Shown here: positions 53,548 through 63,211 of the stretch, piece by piece
Layout: each line of letters starts with the position of its first letter
How positions within the stretch are numbered: position 1 is the first letter of the stretch
Assembly: GCA_050010595.1 (NCBI GenBank)
Contig: JBEKKS010000004.1
Location: 1 to 64,000, forward strand
Source: Palsa-513 sp050010595
Lineage (GTDB): Bacteria > Actinomycetota > Thermoleophilia > Solirubrobacterales > Solirubrobacteraceae
DNA: 64,000 nucleotides
Direction: 5' to 3'
The notes under the pieces: model-generated
The model's input: the letters and a program-made list of their open reading frames with translations, nothing else
What the model was told of the DNA's origin: nothing
The model's database searches: none
Program-made: the position numbers and the translations under genes

Positions 53548-55053
53548 GTGACCCAGGGGGCGCGACAGCTGGGCGTGGTGGCAGCCGGACACGAGCTGAG
53601 CGCTCGGGCCGGTGCTGACGTTCTGCGCGGCGGTGGCAACGCCGTCGATGCGGCGCTTGCGTCGATGCTCGCCTCGTTCGTCTGCGAGCCGCTGCTAACC
53701 GGCCTCGGCGCCGGCGGCTACATGCTCGTCGTCGCACCCGGACAGGCGCCTGCGCTACTCGACTTCTTCGTCGAAGCGCCCGGCAGAGGGAGCGACCCCG
53801 CCCAGCGCGGCGAGCTGGTTCCGGTCGGAGTCTCGTTCGGAGACGCGACGCAGACGTTCAACATCGGCCCTGCTTCTGTCGGGACCTACGGGATGGCAGC
53901 GGGCGTCTGCGAGGCGGCGCGCCGGTTCGGGCGCGTCCCGCTCGAGCAGCTCGTCGGTCCCGCCGTCGCGCTGGCTCGTGGCGGCGTCGCGCTCAACCGT
54001 CAGCAGGCCTACGTAGTCGAGATCCTCGAAGCGACGATCGCCTCGACGGCCGAGGCTTCAGCCCTGTTCGCGCCCGGTGGACGCCTCTTGCGCGCCGGCG
54101 ACAGGCTACGCCAGCCGGAGCTCGGCGACGCACTCGAGCGACTCGGTGCCGAAGGCGCGCGTCCGTTCTACGACGGCGACATCGGCACAGCGATCGTCGA
54201 TTGGCTGGCCGCGCGCGGCGGGCTCGTCACCGCCGATGATCTCCGGGCCTACGCGGTGATCGATCGTGAGCCACTGCGGGTCTCCTATCGCGGACGCGAG
54301 GTGCTCACGAACCCGCCTCCGGCCGCGGGCGGAGTCCTGATCGCGCTGGCCCTGGCGCTACTGGACGCCTACCCCTCGCCACCTTCGCTGACTCAGATCG
54401 TCGAGGTAATGGAGCGCGCTCAGAGCGAGCGGACACCTGCGTTCCTCGCCGGGCTCGACGACCCGCAGTTTGTCGAGGCGTTCCTGCGTCGCGGCGGTGG
54501 GCGGCTTGGCTCCACGACCCACATCGCAGCGCTCGATCGGGATGGCTGGGCCTGCTCGGTGACGTCCTCCGCCGGCTCGGCCTCAGGCGTGATCGTGCCC
54601 GGCACCGGCGTGTACCTGAACAACATGCTTGGCGAGCAGGATCTCAACCCACTCGGCTTTCACCGGCACACCGCCGGCAAGCGGCTGCCGAGCATGATGG
54701 CCCCGACGGTGGTGCTCGGCGACCGCGTACCCGAGCTGGCACTCGGCAGTGCCGGATCCAACCGGATTCGCTCCGCGATCCTGCAGACGATCATCCGCCG
54801 GATCGACCACGCCATGCTCGCGCAGGCAGCCGTCGAAGCTCCGCGCGTCCACTTCGAGGACGGCGTTGTCTACGTCGAGCCCGGGATCGACTCCAGCGAG
54901 CTCGCGCAGGCCGGCCGCGAGCTGGCGCAGTTCCGCGAGCTCAACCTCTTCTTCGGCGGAGTGCAGGCTGCGGCGCGCAACCGCGACGGCTCTTTCTCAG
55001 GCGGCGGCGACCCCCGGCGAGGCGGGGCGGCAATCATCGTCGCGGCCGTATAG
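53548..55053 (+). CDS. gamma-glutamyltransferase family protein
   Basis: 501 residues, GTG start, no signal peptide, so probably cytoplasmic. N-terminal 'AGADVLRGGGNAVDAALASM', 'GLGAGGYMLV', then the processing site 'GSTTHIAALD' with nucleophile Thr323, which becomes the N-terminus of the small subunit after self-cleavage. 'LNNMLGEQDLNP' and 'GKRLPSMMAPTVVL' are also typical. Hydrolyses or transfers gamma-glutamyl groups (glutathione or gamma-Glu amides). Divergent from the radical-SAM gene. Confidence 0.9.
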   Translation: MTQGARQLGVVAAGHELSARAGADVLRGGGNAVDAALASMLASFVCEPLLTGLGAGGYMLVVAPGQAPALLDFFVEAPGRGSDPAQRGELVPVGVSFGDATQTFNIGPASVGTYGMAAGVCEAARRFGRVPLEQLVGPAVALARGGVALNRQQAYVVEILEATIASTAEASALFAPGGRLLRAGDRLRQPELGDALERLGAEGARPFYDGDIGTAIVDWLAARGGLVTADDLRAYAVIDREPLRVSYRGREVLTNPPPAAGGVLIALALALLDAYPSPPSLTQIVEVMERAQSERTPAFLAGLDDPQFVEAFLRRGGGRLGSTTHIAALDRDGWACSVTSSAGSASGVIVPGTGVYLNNMLGEQDLNPLGFHRHTAGKRLPSMMAPTVVLGDRVPELALGSAGSNRIRSAILQTIIRRIDHAMLAQAAVEAPRVHFEDGVVYVEPGIDSSELAQAGRELAQFRELNLFFGGVQAAARNRDGSFSGGGDPRRGGAAIIVAAV

Positions 55054-55094
55054 AACTTGCGCGACCAGGCCCCCGCCACGCCGAAAGGACCCGA

Positions 55095-55496
55095 ATGATC
55101 ATCGCCACATACACGTTCGGCGACGCGCTGCTCAGCGTTCTCGAGCTTGCGCTGCTGTTCGTCTGGATCTGGATCGCCATCACCGTCGTCCTGGATGTCT
55201 TCCGCAGCCACGACCTCACCAACTGGTCCAAAGGACTGTGGATGCTCTTCATCGTCGTCCTGCCCTACATCGGCGTGCTTGCGTACCTCATCGTGCGCGG
55301 GCACTCGCTGCACGAGCACCACGAACAGGACCGCGCGCAGTACAGCGCGTTCCAGCGGTTCGTCGCGCGCGGCGGCGGGTCGAGCCACGTCGATGATCTC
55401 ACGCGGCTTGCCGACCTCAAGGACCGGGGCGTACTGAACGACGACGAGTTCGAGCGCGCGAAGGCGCGAGTGCTCGCAGACCAAGCGAGCGGCTAA
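55095..55496 (+). CDS. PLDc_N / SHOCT membrane protein
   Basis: 133 residues. Two N-terminal helices with the PLDc_N pattern 'LELALLFVWIWIAITVVLDV' and 'WSKGLWMLFIVVLPYIGVLA', a linker, and a C-terminal SHOCT motif 'LTRLADLKDRGVLNDDEFER' followed by 'AKARVL'. Very common actinobacterial protein of unknown role; SHOCT segments often bind partners. Confidence 0.85.
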   Translation: MIIATYTFGDALLSVLELALLFVWIWIAITVVLDVFRSHDLTNWSKGLWMLFIVVLPYIGVLAYLIVRGHSLHEHHEQDRAQYSAFQRFVARGGGSSHVDDLTRLADLKDRGVLNDDEFERAKARVLADQASG

Positions 55497-55540
55497 GAGC
55501 GCCCGAGGGCTCCGGCGAGCCCGCTAGGATCGGCCGCCCG

Positions 55541-56320
55541 ATGCACGAGACGAAACCGACCGTCTACCTGATCGCGCGGACCGCCGTCGATACCGCGGCG
55601 ATGCGGGCATACCTCGATGACGTCGGCGGCGCGAGCTGGCTCGATCGCGTGCTCGAAGACGGGCCGAACGCCGCCGAACTGCTCGTCGAGTTCGCCGGGC
55701 GGGCGTGCTACCGCAGCTGGGAGCCGGGTCTGAACGCCAACGTGACCAAGGTACGCACCGATCGGCGCGCGTACCTCGAGAACATCCTGCGCAGCGGGCA
55801 CGGCAGCGTGCTCGAGCATGCGAGCTACAGCTTCGCGCTGCGCAACGTCGGTCGCGTTTTCACCCACGAGCTCGTTCGCCATCGCGCCGGCTCGGCGTTC
55901 AGTCAGGAGAGCCTGCGCTACGTGCGGCTGACGGACATCGGCTTTCGCGTGCCGCCAGCGCTCGAGCCGCTACGCGAGCGCGTGCTCGAGATCGTCGAGC
56001 AGCTCGAGGAGTTCCAGCGCGACGCGGCAGCGCAGCTTGGCCTCGATGACGACGGGGTGCCGTTCCACGTCAAGAAGGAGGCGACATCGGCGCTGCGGCG
56101 GCTCGCGCCGATCGGGCTCTCGACAGACATCATCTGGACCGCGAACGTGCGGACCCTGCGGCACGTGATCGAGATGCGCACCGACCCCGGCGCCGAGGAG
56201 GAGCTGCGGCTCGTCTTCGACGAGATCGCGCAGATCGCAAAGCGCGAGGCACCGCTGCTCTTCCAGGACTTCGAGCGCCACGACGACGGCAGCTGGGTAC
56301 CGACGTACCGGAAAGTCTGA
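55541..56320 (+). CDS. thyX: FAD-dependent thymidylate synthase
   Basis: 259 residues. ThyX signature region 'HELVRHRAGSAFSQESLRYV' at 110-129; here RHR is followed by eight residues before Ser124, one more than the classical RHR-x7-S, a spacing known from some ThyX groups. 'GHGSVLEHASYSFAL' and 'TVRTLRHVIEMR'-type segment 'NVRTLRHVIEMRTDPGAEEE' are also conserved. Makes dTMP from dUMP with methylene-THF and NADPH/FAD, so the organism need not have ThyA. Confidence 0.94.
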   Translation: MHETKPTVYLIARTAVDTAAMRAYLDDVGGASWLDRVLEDGPNAAELLVEFAGRACYRSWEPGLNANVTKVRTDRRAYLENILRSGHGSVLEHASYSFALRNVGRVFTHELVRHRAGSAFSQESLRYVRLTDIGFRVPPALEPLRERVLEIVEQLEEFQRDAAAQLGLDDDGVPFHVKKEATSALRRLAPIGLSTDIIWTANVRTLRHVIEMRTDPGAEEELRLVFDEIAQIAKREAPLLFQDFERHDDGSWVPTYRKV

Positions 56321-56397
56321 CGCGTCCAGGCTCAGCGCCGTCGTCGGATGAGGATGCGTGGTTGCGGATGAAGACGGCTCGGAGTAGCGTCGGCCCC

Positions 56398-56934
56398 ATG
56401 GCGGTCAGCGCAGAGCAGCTGCTCTCGGTGCCTGACGATGGGATGCGGCGCGAGCTCGTGCGCGGAGAGCTGCGCGTGATGACGCCGCCCGGGGCAGATC
56501 ACGGCCTGGTAGCCGCCGAGGTGGGACGGGTACTTGGAAACCACGTCAACGAGCACCGCCTTGGTCGGGTGCTGGCCGCCGAGTCAGGCTTTGTGCTCGA
56601 ACGTGACCCCGATACGGTGAGGGCGCCCGATGCCGCGTTCGTGAGCCGGACACGCCTCGCGGCCCTCGGCCGAACCTCGAAGTACTGGCCGGAAGCGCCG
56701 GCCTTCGCGGTCGAGGTCGTCTCGCCGAGCGACAGCTTCCACGAGGTCGAGGCGAAGGCGCTCGGCTGGCTTGCCGCCGGCAGCGTCGCCGTGCTCGTCC
56801 TCGACCCCGAGCGGCGCAGCGGGACGATCTACCGGGCTGGCGGCGAGGTCCGCGTGCACCTCGGCGACGCCGTGCTCGACCTCGACGATGCAGTACCCGG
56901 GCTGCGCCTGGAGCTCGCCGGGCTGTTCGAGTAG
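56398..56934 (+). CDS. Uma2-family (DUF820) putative endonuclease
   Basis: 178 residues from ATG 56398; TTG 56362 and ATG 56368 are also in frame. 'RRELVRGELRVMTPPGADHG' near the start, 'RAPDAAFVSRTRL' and 'PAFAVEVVSPSDSFHEVEAK' match the PD-(D/E)XK core of DUF820/Uma2 (Asp in APDAAF, Glu-x-Val in AVEVVSP, then a Lys in EAKALGW). Abundant family of unclear role, often called Uma2. Ends just before a strong hairpin. Confidence 0.85.
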   Translation: MAVSAEQLLSVPDDGMRRELVRGELRVMTPPGADHGLVAAEVGRVLGNHVNEHRLGRVLAAESGFVLERDPDTVRAPDAAFVSRTRLAALGRTSKYWPEAPAFAVEVVSPSDSFHEVEAKALGWLAAGSVAVLVLDPERRSGTIYRAGGEVRVHLGDAVLDLDDAVPGLRLELAGLFE

Positions 56935-56955
56935 GACGCCCAAAGAGACGGCGAG

Positions 56956-56989
56956 GATGCCGTGGGACCCAGAAGGGTCCCACGGCATC
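56956..56989. terminator. 15-bp perfect hairpin between uma2-like gene and acs
   Basis: GATGCCGTGGGACCC (56956-56970) pairs perfectly with GGGTCCCACGGCATC (56975-56989) around loop AGAA. It lies between two convergent genes, 4 bases from the acs stop, and should act as a two-way terminator. No T-run follows. Confidence 0.8.
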
Positions 56990-56993
56990 GCAG

Positions 56994-58991
<1,998 letters not shown>

Positions 58992-59076
58992 CTCCACTCA
59001 CCTCACTTTTCGGGGGCGACCGGCTGGCGGCGCACCATCCCTGGCGCCGCCAGCGCAGTCGAACTACTTAGTGGTT

Positions 59077-59673
59077 TTACCGCTTGGCGGGGAAGAGCGG
59101 AACTACTGCTTTCCCGAACGTGCTGTTCACGACCGCACCAAACGACGTGTACCACGCCGCAGCGGCCGTCGCGAGGCCGAGGTAACCGCCGATCTTGTGC
59201 ATCGTGTCCACGCCGCTCGCCGGGAGGTCGTTCTGCCCGATGGCAAGGAAAATAAAGGTCGCCGTCAGCAGCACGAACACCAGCAGCACCGAACCGCTCA
59301 CCTTCAAAGCACCGACCGTCATGTAGGCGGTGAAGATCGCCCATGCCCACAGGTACAGGGAGATCGCGTGGTCCGCGTTCGCGAGACCACCGGCGTTGAA
59401 CGTGACCAGCAGCCAGAACGAGATCCAGAACGCTCCGTACGACGTGAACGCGACGGCCCCGAACGTGTTGCCGGTCTTGAACTCCCACATGCCAGCCAGA
59501 AGCTGCGCGAGTCCGCCGTAGGCGAGCGCGAGGCCGAGCACGATGCCCGTATCCCCACCGCTGACCAGGTTGGCGTTGAGCATCGACAGGACGAAGGTCG
59601 TCATCGCGAAGCCCGCAAGTCCCAGGGGTGCGGGGTTGGCAATAGACGGCCCGGTCGAGCCAGATCCTTCCAT
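59077..59673 (-). CDS. satP: acetate uptake transporter, SatP / GPR1-FUN34-YaaH family
   Basis: 198 residues, six helices. The family motif NPAPLGLAGFAMTTF is intact near the N-terminus; 'YGGLAQLLAGMWEFKTGNTF' followed by 'GAVAFTSYGAFWISF' matches SatP helices 2-3. Start ATG 59673 with GGAGAGGAG upstream. Forms a hexameric channel for acetate and succinate. Followed by acs, giving an acetate-use pair. Confidence 0.93.
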   Translation of the reverse strand: MEGSGSTGPSIANPAPLGLAGFAMTTFVLSMLNANLVSGGDTGIVLGLALAYGGLAQLLAGMWEFKTGNTFGAVAFTSYGAFWISFWLLVTFNAGGLANADHAISLYLWAWAIFTAYMTVGALKVSGSVLLVFVLLTATFIFLAIGQNDLPASGVDTMHKIGGYLGLATAAAAWYTSFGAVVNSTFGKAVVPLFPAKR

Positions 59674-59716
59674 TTATGCTCCTCTCCTTGGTCGCATGGC
59701 AAAAGCCCACGACCGT

Positions 59717-59756
59717 CGGTTTTCGCAGGCTCGGGGGAGCCCGCGGGTTGAAACCG
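59717..59756 (-). promoter_or_regulatory. nested hairpin in the satP leader
   Basis: On the satP-sense (minus) strand CGGTTT and AAACCG enclose a 9-bp stem, CGCGGGCTC-CCCC-GAGCCTGCG (with one G-T pair). It ends about 43 bases before the start codon. A two-layer hairpin in the 5' leader could affect translation or stop transcription; the class is not recognised. Confidence 0.4.
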
Positions 59757-59904
59757 CGATGAGCATAACCAGCTCGCGGACGGCCAAGTGGAAAATTTTT
59801 GCCCTACCGCTTGTGCAGAGACGCACAAGGCGAGCGGGGCCTCCGCGCGCGCCTACGGGACTGGCCGCCGACGCCGGCGAGCGAGCTGTCCTAGCGGCGC
59901 AGTT

Positions 59905-60810
59905 CTAGCCGCGGCGGCGCTTGCGCTTCTTCGACGCCGAGCGCGACGGCGCGGGGGGCGGCGTCGGAACGGGCGCCAGTGACCCGCGCGGCTCACGCCG
60001 CGGCGAGCGCTGGCCGCCACGCTGGCGCGGCTGCTGCGGGGCCCATGGGATCGCCTCGCCCGCAGCCCATGCCGGCGGCAGGACCATACCGGCGACCTCG
60101 AGCAGCGTCAGGCCAACCCCGCCCAGGAAGAGGAACTGGACGACCGGGATCGGGACGATCGGGATCACGAAGAGGACGCCACCGACGATTCCGATGATCC
60201 CGAGCGCCCGCGTCACGAGGCCGACGCGCATGGCACGCAGCGCGACGAGCACGAACCCGATCGCGAGCGACAGGTAGCCAACGAGGTAGAGCAACTCCAG
60301 CACGTCGCGCAGCGTGCCGCCGACCGACGCGTTGTAGGCGGCGGTGTTCTGCACAGCGTCGTGGAGGAACTGGTGCGCGCCAATGACGTCGGAGATCGCA
60401 AACGCGACCGAGATGACACCTAAGAACGGCGCCGCGTAGCGCGAGAGCACGTGCGAGACCCGCGACGGCGGCGCACCGCGAGCCACAGCAGCGTCGCGCA
60501 GATAGCCGAGCGGCCAGCTCATCGCAACCAACGCGATGCCCGACAGGATCCACCCGACGAGGTCGGTGACCGCATGCTTGTCGAGGAAGCGCGCATCGGC
60601 CAGGCGTGGATCGACGGCCGCAGCCTTCGCCCCGTGCTGGAGCGCCGGCGCCAGCCCCTGCAGCAACCCGATCGAGGGACTCTTCGAAGTGACCAGCACC
60701 TCGACGAGGATCTGCCCAATCAGGTAGAGCACGCCCGCGAGGATCGCGAGCGCGGCGACACGGCGGCGCTGAGCGCCCTCGATCTCGAGCTGGCGCTCGC
60801 GGTCATCCAT
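59905..60810 (-). CDS. membrane protein with Lys/Arg-rich tail
   Basis: 301 residues from ATG 60810. About six helices ('ALAILAGVLYLIGQILVEVL', 'WILSGIALVAMSWPLGYLRD', 'FLGVISVAFAISDVIGAHQF', 'LYLVGYLSLAIGFVLVALRA', 'ALGIIGIVGGVLFVIPIVPI', 'FLFLGGVGLTLLEVAGMVLP'). The C-terminal 55 residues are rich in Pro, Arg and Ser and end KKRKRRRG, like many Solirubrobacterales membrane proteins. DUF4386-like in outline; no function assigned. Confidence 0.75.
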   Translation of the reverse strand: MDDRERQLEIEGAQRRRVAALAILAGVLYLIGQILVEVLVTSKSPSIGLLQGLAPALQHGAKAAAVDPRLADARFLDKHAVTDLVGWILSGIALVAMSWPLGYLRDAAVARGAPPSRVSHVLSRYAAPFLGVISVAFAISDVIGAHQFLHDAVQNTAAYNASVGGTLRDVLELLYLVGYLSLAIGFVLVALRAMRVGLVTRALGIIGIVGGVLFVIPIVPIPVVQFLFLGGVGLTLLEVAGMVLPPAWAAGEAIPWAPQQPRQRGGQRSPRREPRGSLAPVPTPPPAPSRSASKKRKRRRG

Positions 60811-60874
60811 TGCGGGCGGGAGTGTACCCAGACTCCTCGTGGCAAGCGGCGCCCGCACCCATTACGCTGAGTGC

Positions 60875-61141
60875 ATGGAAGGCTTCGGTGGACTATTCGG
60901 CGATCCCGACGAGCTGCAGCGGCGCATGGCGGAATTCGCCGAGCAGATGCAGGGACAGCAGCGCCTCGCTTGGGCCGACAACGCGATCAAGCTGGCAGTC
61001 GACATGACGGTTGCAGCGATCAACCGGATCAACGTACAGGGCACCGCCGAGCAGCAGGCGCAGCAGATCCGCTCGGTCATGGCGCTCGTCTTCCCGGAAG
61101 CAGTCACACTCGTGCGCGAGGCACGCTCAGGCCTGCAGTAG
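60875..61141 (+). CDS. hypothetical helical protein, 88 residues
   Basis: ATG 60875. 'MEGFGGLFGDPDELQRRMAE' opens an all-helical protein with Gln-rich 'FAEQMQGQQRL' and 'QGTAEQQAQQIRSVMALVF'. Shape and composition suggest a small oligomeric or nucleoid-type protein, but no family is recognised. Divergent from the membrane protein at 60810. Confidence 0.6.
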   Translation: MEGFGGLFGDPDELQRRMAEFAEQMQGQQRLAWADNAIKLAVDMTVAAINRINVQGTAEQQAQQIRSVMALVFPEAVTLVREARSGLQ

Positions 61142-61164
61142 CGCGCCGTTCACGGGCGCGAGCC

Positions 61165-61278
61165 AGATGGTTGATTCCGCTACCCCCGCGCCGTCTGGCG
61201 GCGTCCGCTGGCGCCGGTTCGCCCGCGTCTCAGCGGTCACTCGCCAGCCGCACACGCCGGCCGCGGAATCAACCATCT
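61165..61278. repeat. 16-bp perfect inverted repeat, arms 82 bases apart
   Basis: AGATGGTTGATTCCGC (61165-61180) and GCGGAATCAACCATCT (61263-61278) are exact reverse complements. They are AT-richer than the GC-rich 82 bases between them. The right arm covers the stop codon of the acidic protein gene. It may be the terminator of two convergent genes or the ends of a very small mobile unit; no target duplication is seen. Confidence 0.6.
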
Positions 61279-61504
61279 AGTCGTCCAGCTCGGCCTCGAA
61301 ATCGTCGTCGTCGAGCTCGTCGACATCGAGCTCATCGTCATCGACCTCAACAACCTCGTCGTCGTCGTCGCCGAACAGGTCGTCGTCCTCCTCGAACTCG
61401 CTGCGCGCCGGCAACGGCAGGCGAAGAGTTGCGCGGGCGCGCAAGTCGTCGGCAAACGGCGCCGGATGCTCGACGGGTCGCGACGGCAGCATGATCGTAG
61501 ACAT
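61277..61504 (-). CDS. very acidic 75-residue protein
   Basis: ATG 61504 has AAGGAAAGGAG upstream. After a neutral front (about 1-35), the rest is almost all Asp, Glu, Val and Leu ('EDDDLFGDDDDEVVEVDDDE'). The GAC/GTC-rich DNA is therefore coding, not a microsatellite. Role unknown; acidic tails of this kind bind basic proteins or act as DNA mimics. Confidence 0.6.
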   Translation of the reverse strand: MSTIMLPSRPVEHPAPFADDLRARATLRLPLPARSEFEEDDDLFGDDDDEVVEVDDDELDVDELDDDDFEAELDD

Positions 61505-61690
61505 CTCCGCTCCTTTCCTTGGTGTCTAAATCCCTCGGCGGTGCGTGCGCGGTCCGAGCCGCGGCACGGCGCGCCGTTGGGAGGTTGCAGAACTAAACGC
61601 TAATGGGAGCGGCGGGCGCGTGACTGCACGCACGCTCAACGACTCGCTGACGGCGGACGAACCGAGATGGATAATTGTCGGGAAAGTTGA

Positions 61691-61719
61691 TTGACAAACA
61701 AGACTTTCTGCCGTACGGT
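61691..61719 (+). promoter_or_regulatory. strong sigma70-type promoter for the candidate ncRNA
   Basis: TTGACA (61691-61696), 17-base spacer, TACGGT (61714-61719). The upstream stretch is AT-richer than average. The next plus-strand genes do not exist within the window, so this promoter can only serve the short structured region that follows. Confidence 0.65.
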
Positions 61720-61725
61720 CGCTGC

Positions 61726-61852
61726 GTCAACCCGGAGGGCCCCGGTGGGCAACCGCCGGGCCCGGAGTTCTCTCTCTCCTCCCTCCATCTCCCACTGGGT
61801 CGACGTAAGTCGCTGCCAGTCCGCCCTGCGTAAGCCGCGGGGCGGACGGCAG
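61726..61852 (+). ncRNA. candidate structured small RNA with pyrimidine tract
   Basis: Starting 7 bases after the -10. GTCAACCC (61726-61733) pairs with GGGTCGAC (61797-61804, one mismatch) as closing stem P1. Inside is hairpin P2 (61737-61763): GGGCCCCGGTGG / CCGCCGGGCCC with one bulged C and GCAA tetraloop. A 26-base tract (61768-61793) with a single purine follows, containing two CCTCC motifs complementary to Shine-Dalgarno sequences. Then a 13-bp terminator-like hairpin. No open frame of note. 6S RNA is a possible alternative; the family is not recognised. Confidence 0.6.
61813..61852. terminator. terminator hairpin of the ncRNA and/or bcp
   Basis: CTGCC-A-GTCCGCCC (61813-61826) pairs with GGGCGGAC-GGCAG (61840-61852), 13 bp with one bulged A. 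It lies 7 bases before the bcp stop on the opposite strand, so it can end both transcripts. No T-run. Confidence 0.65.
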
Positions 61853-61858
61853 GCCTGT

Positions 61859-62320
61859 CTAGATCCGATCGAGCTCCGCGAGCACCAACTCATCGTGAGT
61901 GGCCGGCTTGACGTTCTCCAGCACGCGAGCGACCTTGCCGTCGGCGTCGATCACGAACGTCGTGCGCAGATTGCCCCAGTAGGTGCGTCCATACATCGAC
62001 TTCTCAGCCCATACGCCGTAGGCCTCTGCGACAGAGTGATCGGCATCCGCGAGCAGCTTGAAGTCGAGGTCGTGCTTGTCGGCGAACCGCTTGATCGCCT
62101 TCACCGGGTCGGGCGAGACGCCGAGCACGACGGCACCGCTCGCCGCGTAGTCGGCGCGGTGGTCGCGAATGCCACAGGCCTGGGTGGTGCATCCGGGCGT
62201 GTCGGCTTTGGGGTAGAAGTAGAGGACGACCGGCTTCCCGCGCAGCGCCGACAGCGTCACGGGCCTGTCGTCCTGGTCATGCAGCGTGAAGTCGGGAGCA
62301 ACAGCACCCTCGTCGATCAT
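61859..62320 (-). CDS. bcp: peroxiredoxin, BCP/PrxQ type
   Basis: 153 residues. Peroxidatic Cys44 and resolving Cys49 in 'DTPGCTTQACG'. 'FTLHDQDDRPVTLSALRGKP' at the front and 'GRTYWGNLRTTFVIDADGKV' near the end are typical of atypical two-Cys BCP enzymes, which remove hydrogen peroxide and lipid peroxides with thioredoxin. Cytoplasmic. It lies 16 bases upstream-to-downstream of mutM on the same strand. Confidence 0.94.
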   Translation of the reverse strand: MIDEGAVAPDFTLHDQDDRPVTLSALRGKPVVLYFYPKADTPGCTTQACGIRDHRADYAASGAVVLGVSPDPVKAIKRFADKHDLDFKLLADADHSVAEAYGVWAEKSMYGRTYWGNLRTTFVIDADGKVARVLENVKPATHDELVLAELDRI

Positions 62321-62336
62321 TGAGCCTCCGCTCGTC

Positions 62337-63185
62337 TCATTTCAGCAGTCGTGAGAGCCGGCGATCCTTGAGCACGCGACCCTCGGTCTGGCAAATCGGG
62401 CAGTAGCTCATCACATAGTCCTCGAAGCTGACCGACTCCAGCTTGGTCGCGCAGCGCGGGCAGGGGTCGCCGGCGTGACGGTGCACCGCGAGCGGCAGCG
62501 GCAGCTTGTCGGGCAACGGCAGTGCAAGCGTGCCCTCGTAGTGCTCGAGCGCGCCACCGAGCGTGATTGCGATCGCTTCGCGCAGCGCTTGCACCTCCTG
62601 CGAGGAGAGGTCCGTGCCGCGCTTGAACGGGGAGATCTGCGCGGTCCAGAGGATCTCGTCAACCCACGAGCGGCCAATGCCCGCAATCACGTGCTGATCG
62701 CGCAGCGCCGCATAGAGCGGGCGCGGCTGCGCAAGGCGCTGGGCGAGGTCCTCGGGCGGCTCGGGCCAGGCCTCGGGTCCGAGCGAGGCGAGCGCCGCGT
62801 CGGCTTCGAGCTGCGTCGACTCGAGCAACTTCGCCCAGGCCGCCTGCTTGGTCCCGAATTCACGCAGGCGCAACTCACGGCCATCCCGCAGGCGGATCAG
62901 CAACCGCGAGGTACGGTCGCGCATGCTCGCGCGCGTGTCGTAGAGCTGCAGGCGGCCCGCCGACATCAGGTGGATCAGCAGCGCGAGCCCGCCGTCGAAC
63001 TCGACCACGAGGTGCTTGCCCCGGCGGTGGACGCCGGTTAGCGCGAGCCCCTCGAGCGCGGCGAGGGGTGGCGCAAAGGTCTTCAGGGTGTTGAGACCGG
63101 GAGCGAGCGCCGACTCGACGATCGCGCCCTGCAGTGCGCGACCGAGCAGTCGCGCCGTGATCTCGACCTCGGGCAGCTCGGGCAT
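62337..63185 (-). CDS. mutM: formamidopyrimidine-DNA glycosylase
   Basis: 282 residues from ATG 63185. N-terminal MPELPEVE with catalytic Pro2 and Glu3 after Met removal; Lys in 'GVHRRGKHLVVEF'; the helix-two-turn-helix 'DQHVIAGIGRSWVDEILWTA'; and a C-terminal zinc finger CPRC...CPIC. Excises oxidised purines (8-oxoG, Fapy) from DNA. Start fixed by the need for Pro2; it matches the family length. Bcp follows, so both oxidative-damage genes may be cotranscribed. Confidence 0.95.
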   Translation of the reverse strand: MPELPEVEITARLLGRALQGAIVESALAPGLNTLKTFAPPLAALEGLALTGVHRRGKHLVVEFDGGLALLIHLMSAGRLQLYDTRASMRDRTSRLLIRLRDGRELRLREFGTKQAAWAKLLESTQLEADAALASLGPEAWPEPPEDLAQRLAQPRPLYAALRDQHVIAGIGRSWVDEILWTAQISPFKRGTDLSSQEVQALREAIAITLGGALEHYEGTLALPLPDKLPLPLAVHRHAGDPCPRCATKLESVSFEDYVMSYCPICQTEGRVLKDRRLSRLLK

Positions 63186-63211
63186 ACCCTCAGGGTAGCC
63201 CGCCCACGCCC

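Noticed and set aside
61300..61400. GTC/GAC trinucleotide microsatellite
   Set aside because: Irregular and in frame with an Asp/Glu-rich gene that has a good ribosome-binding site.
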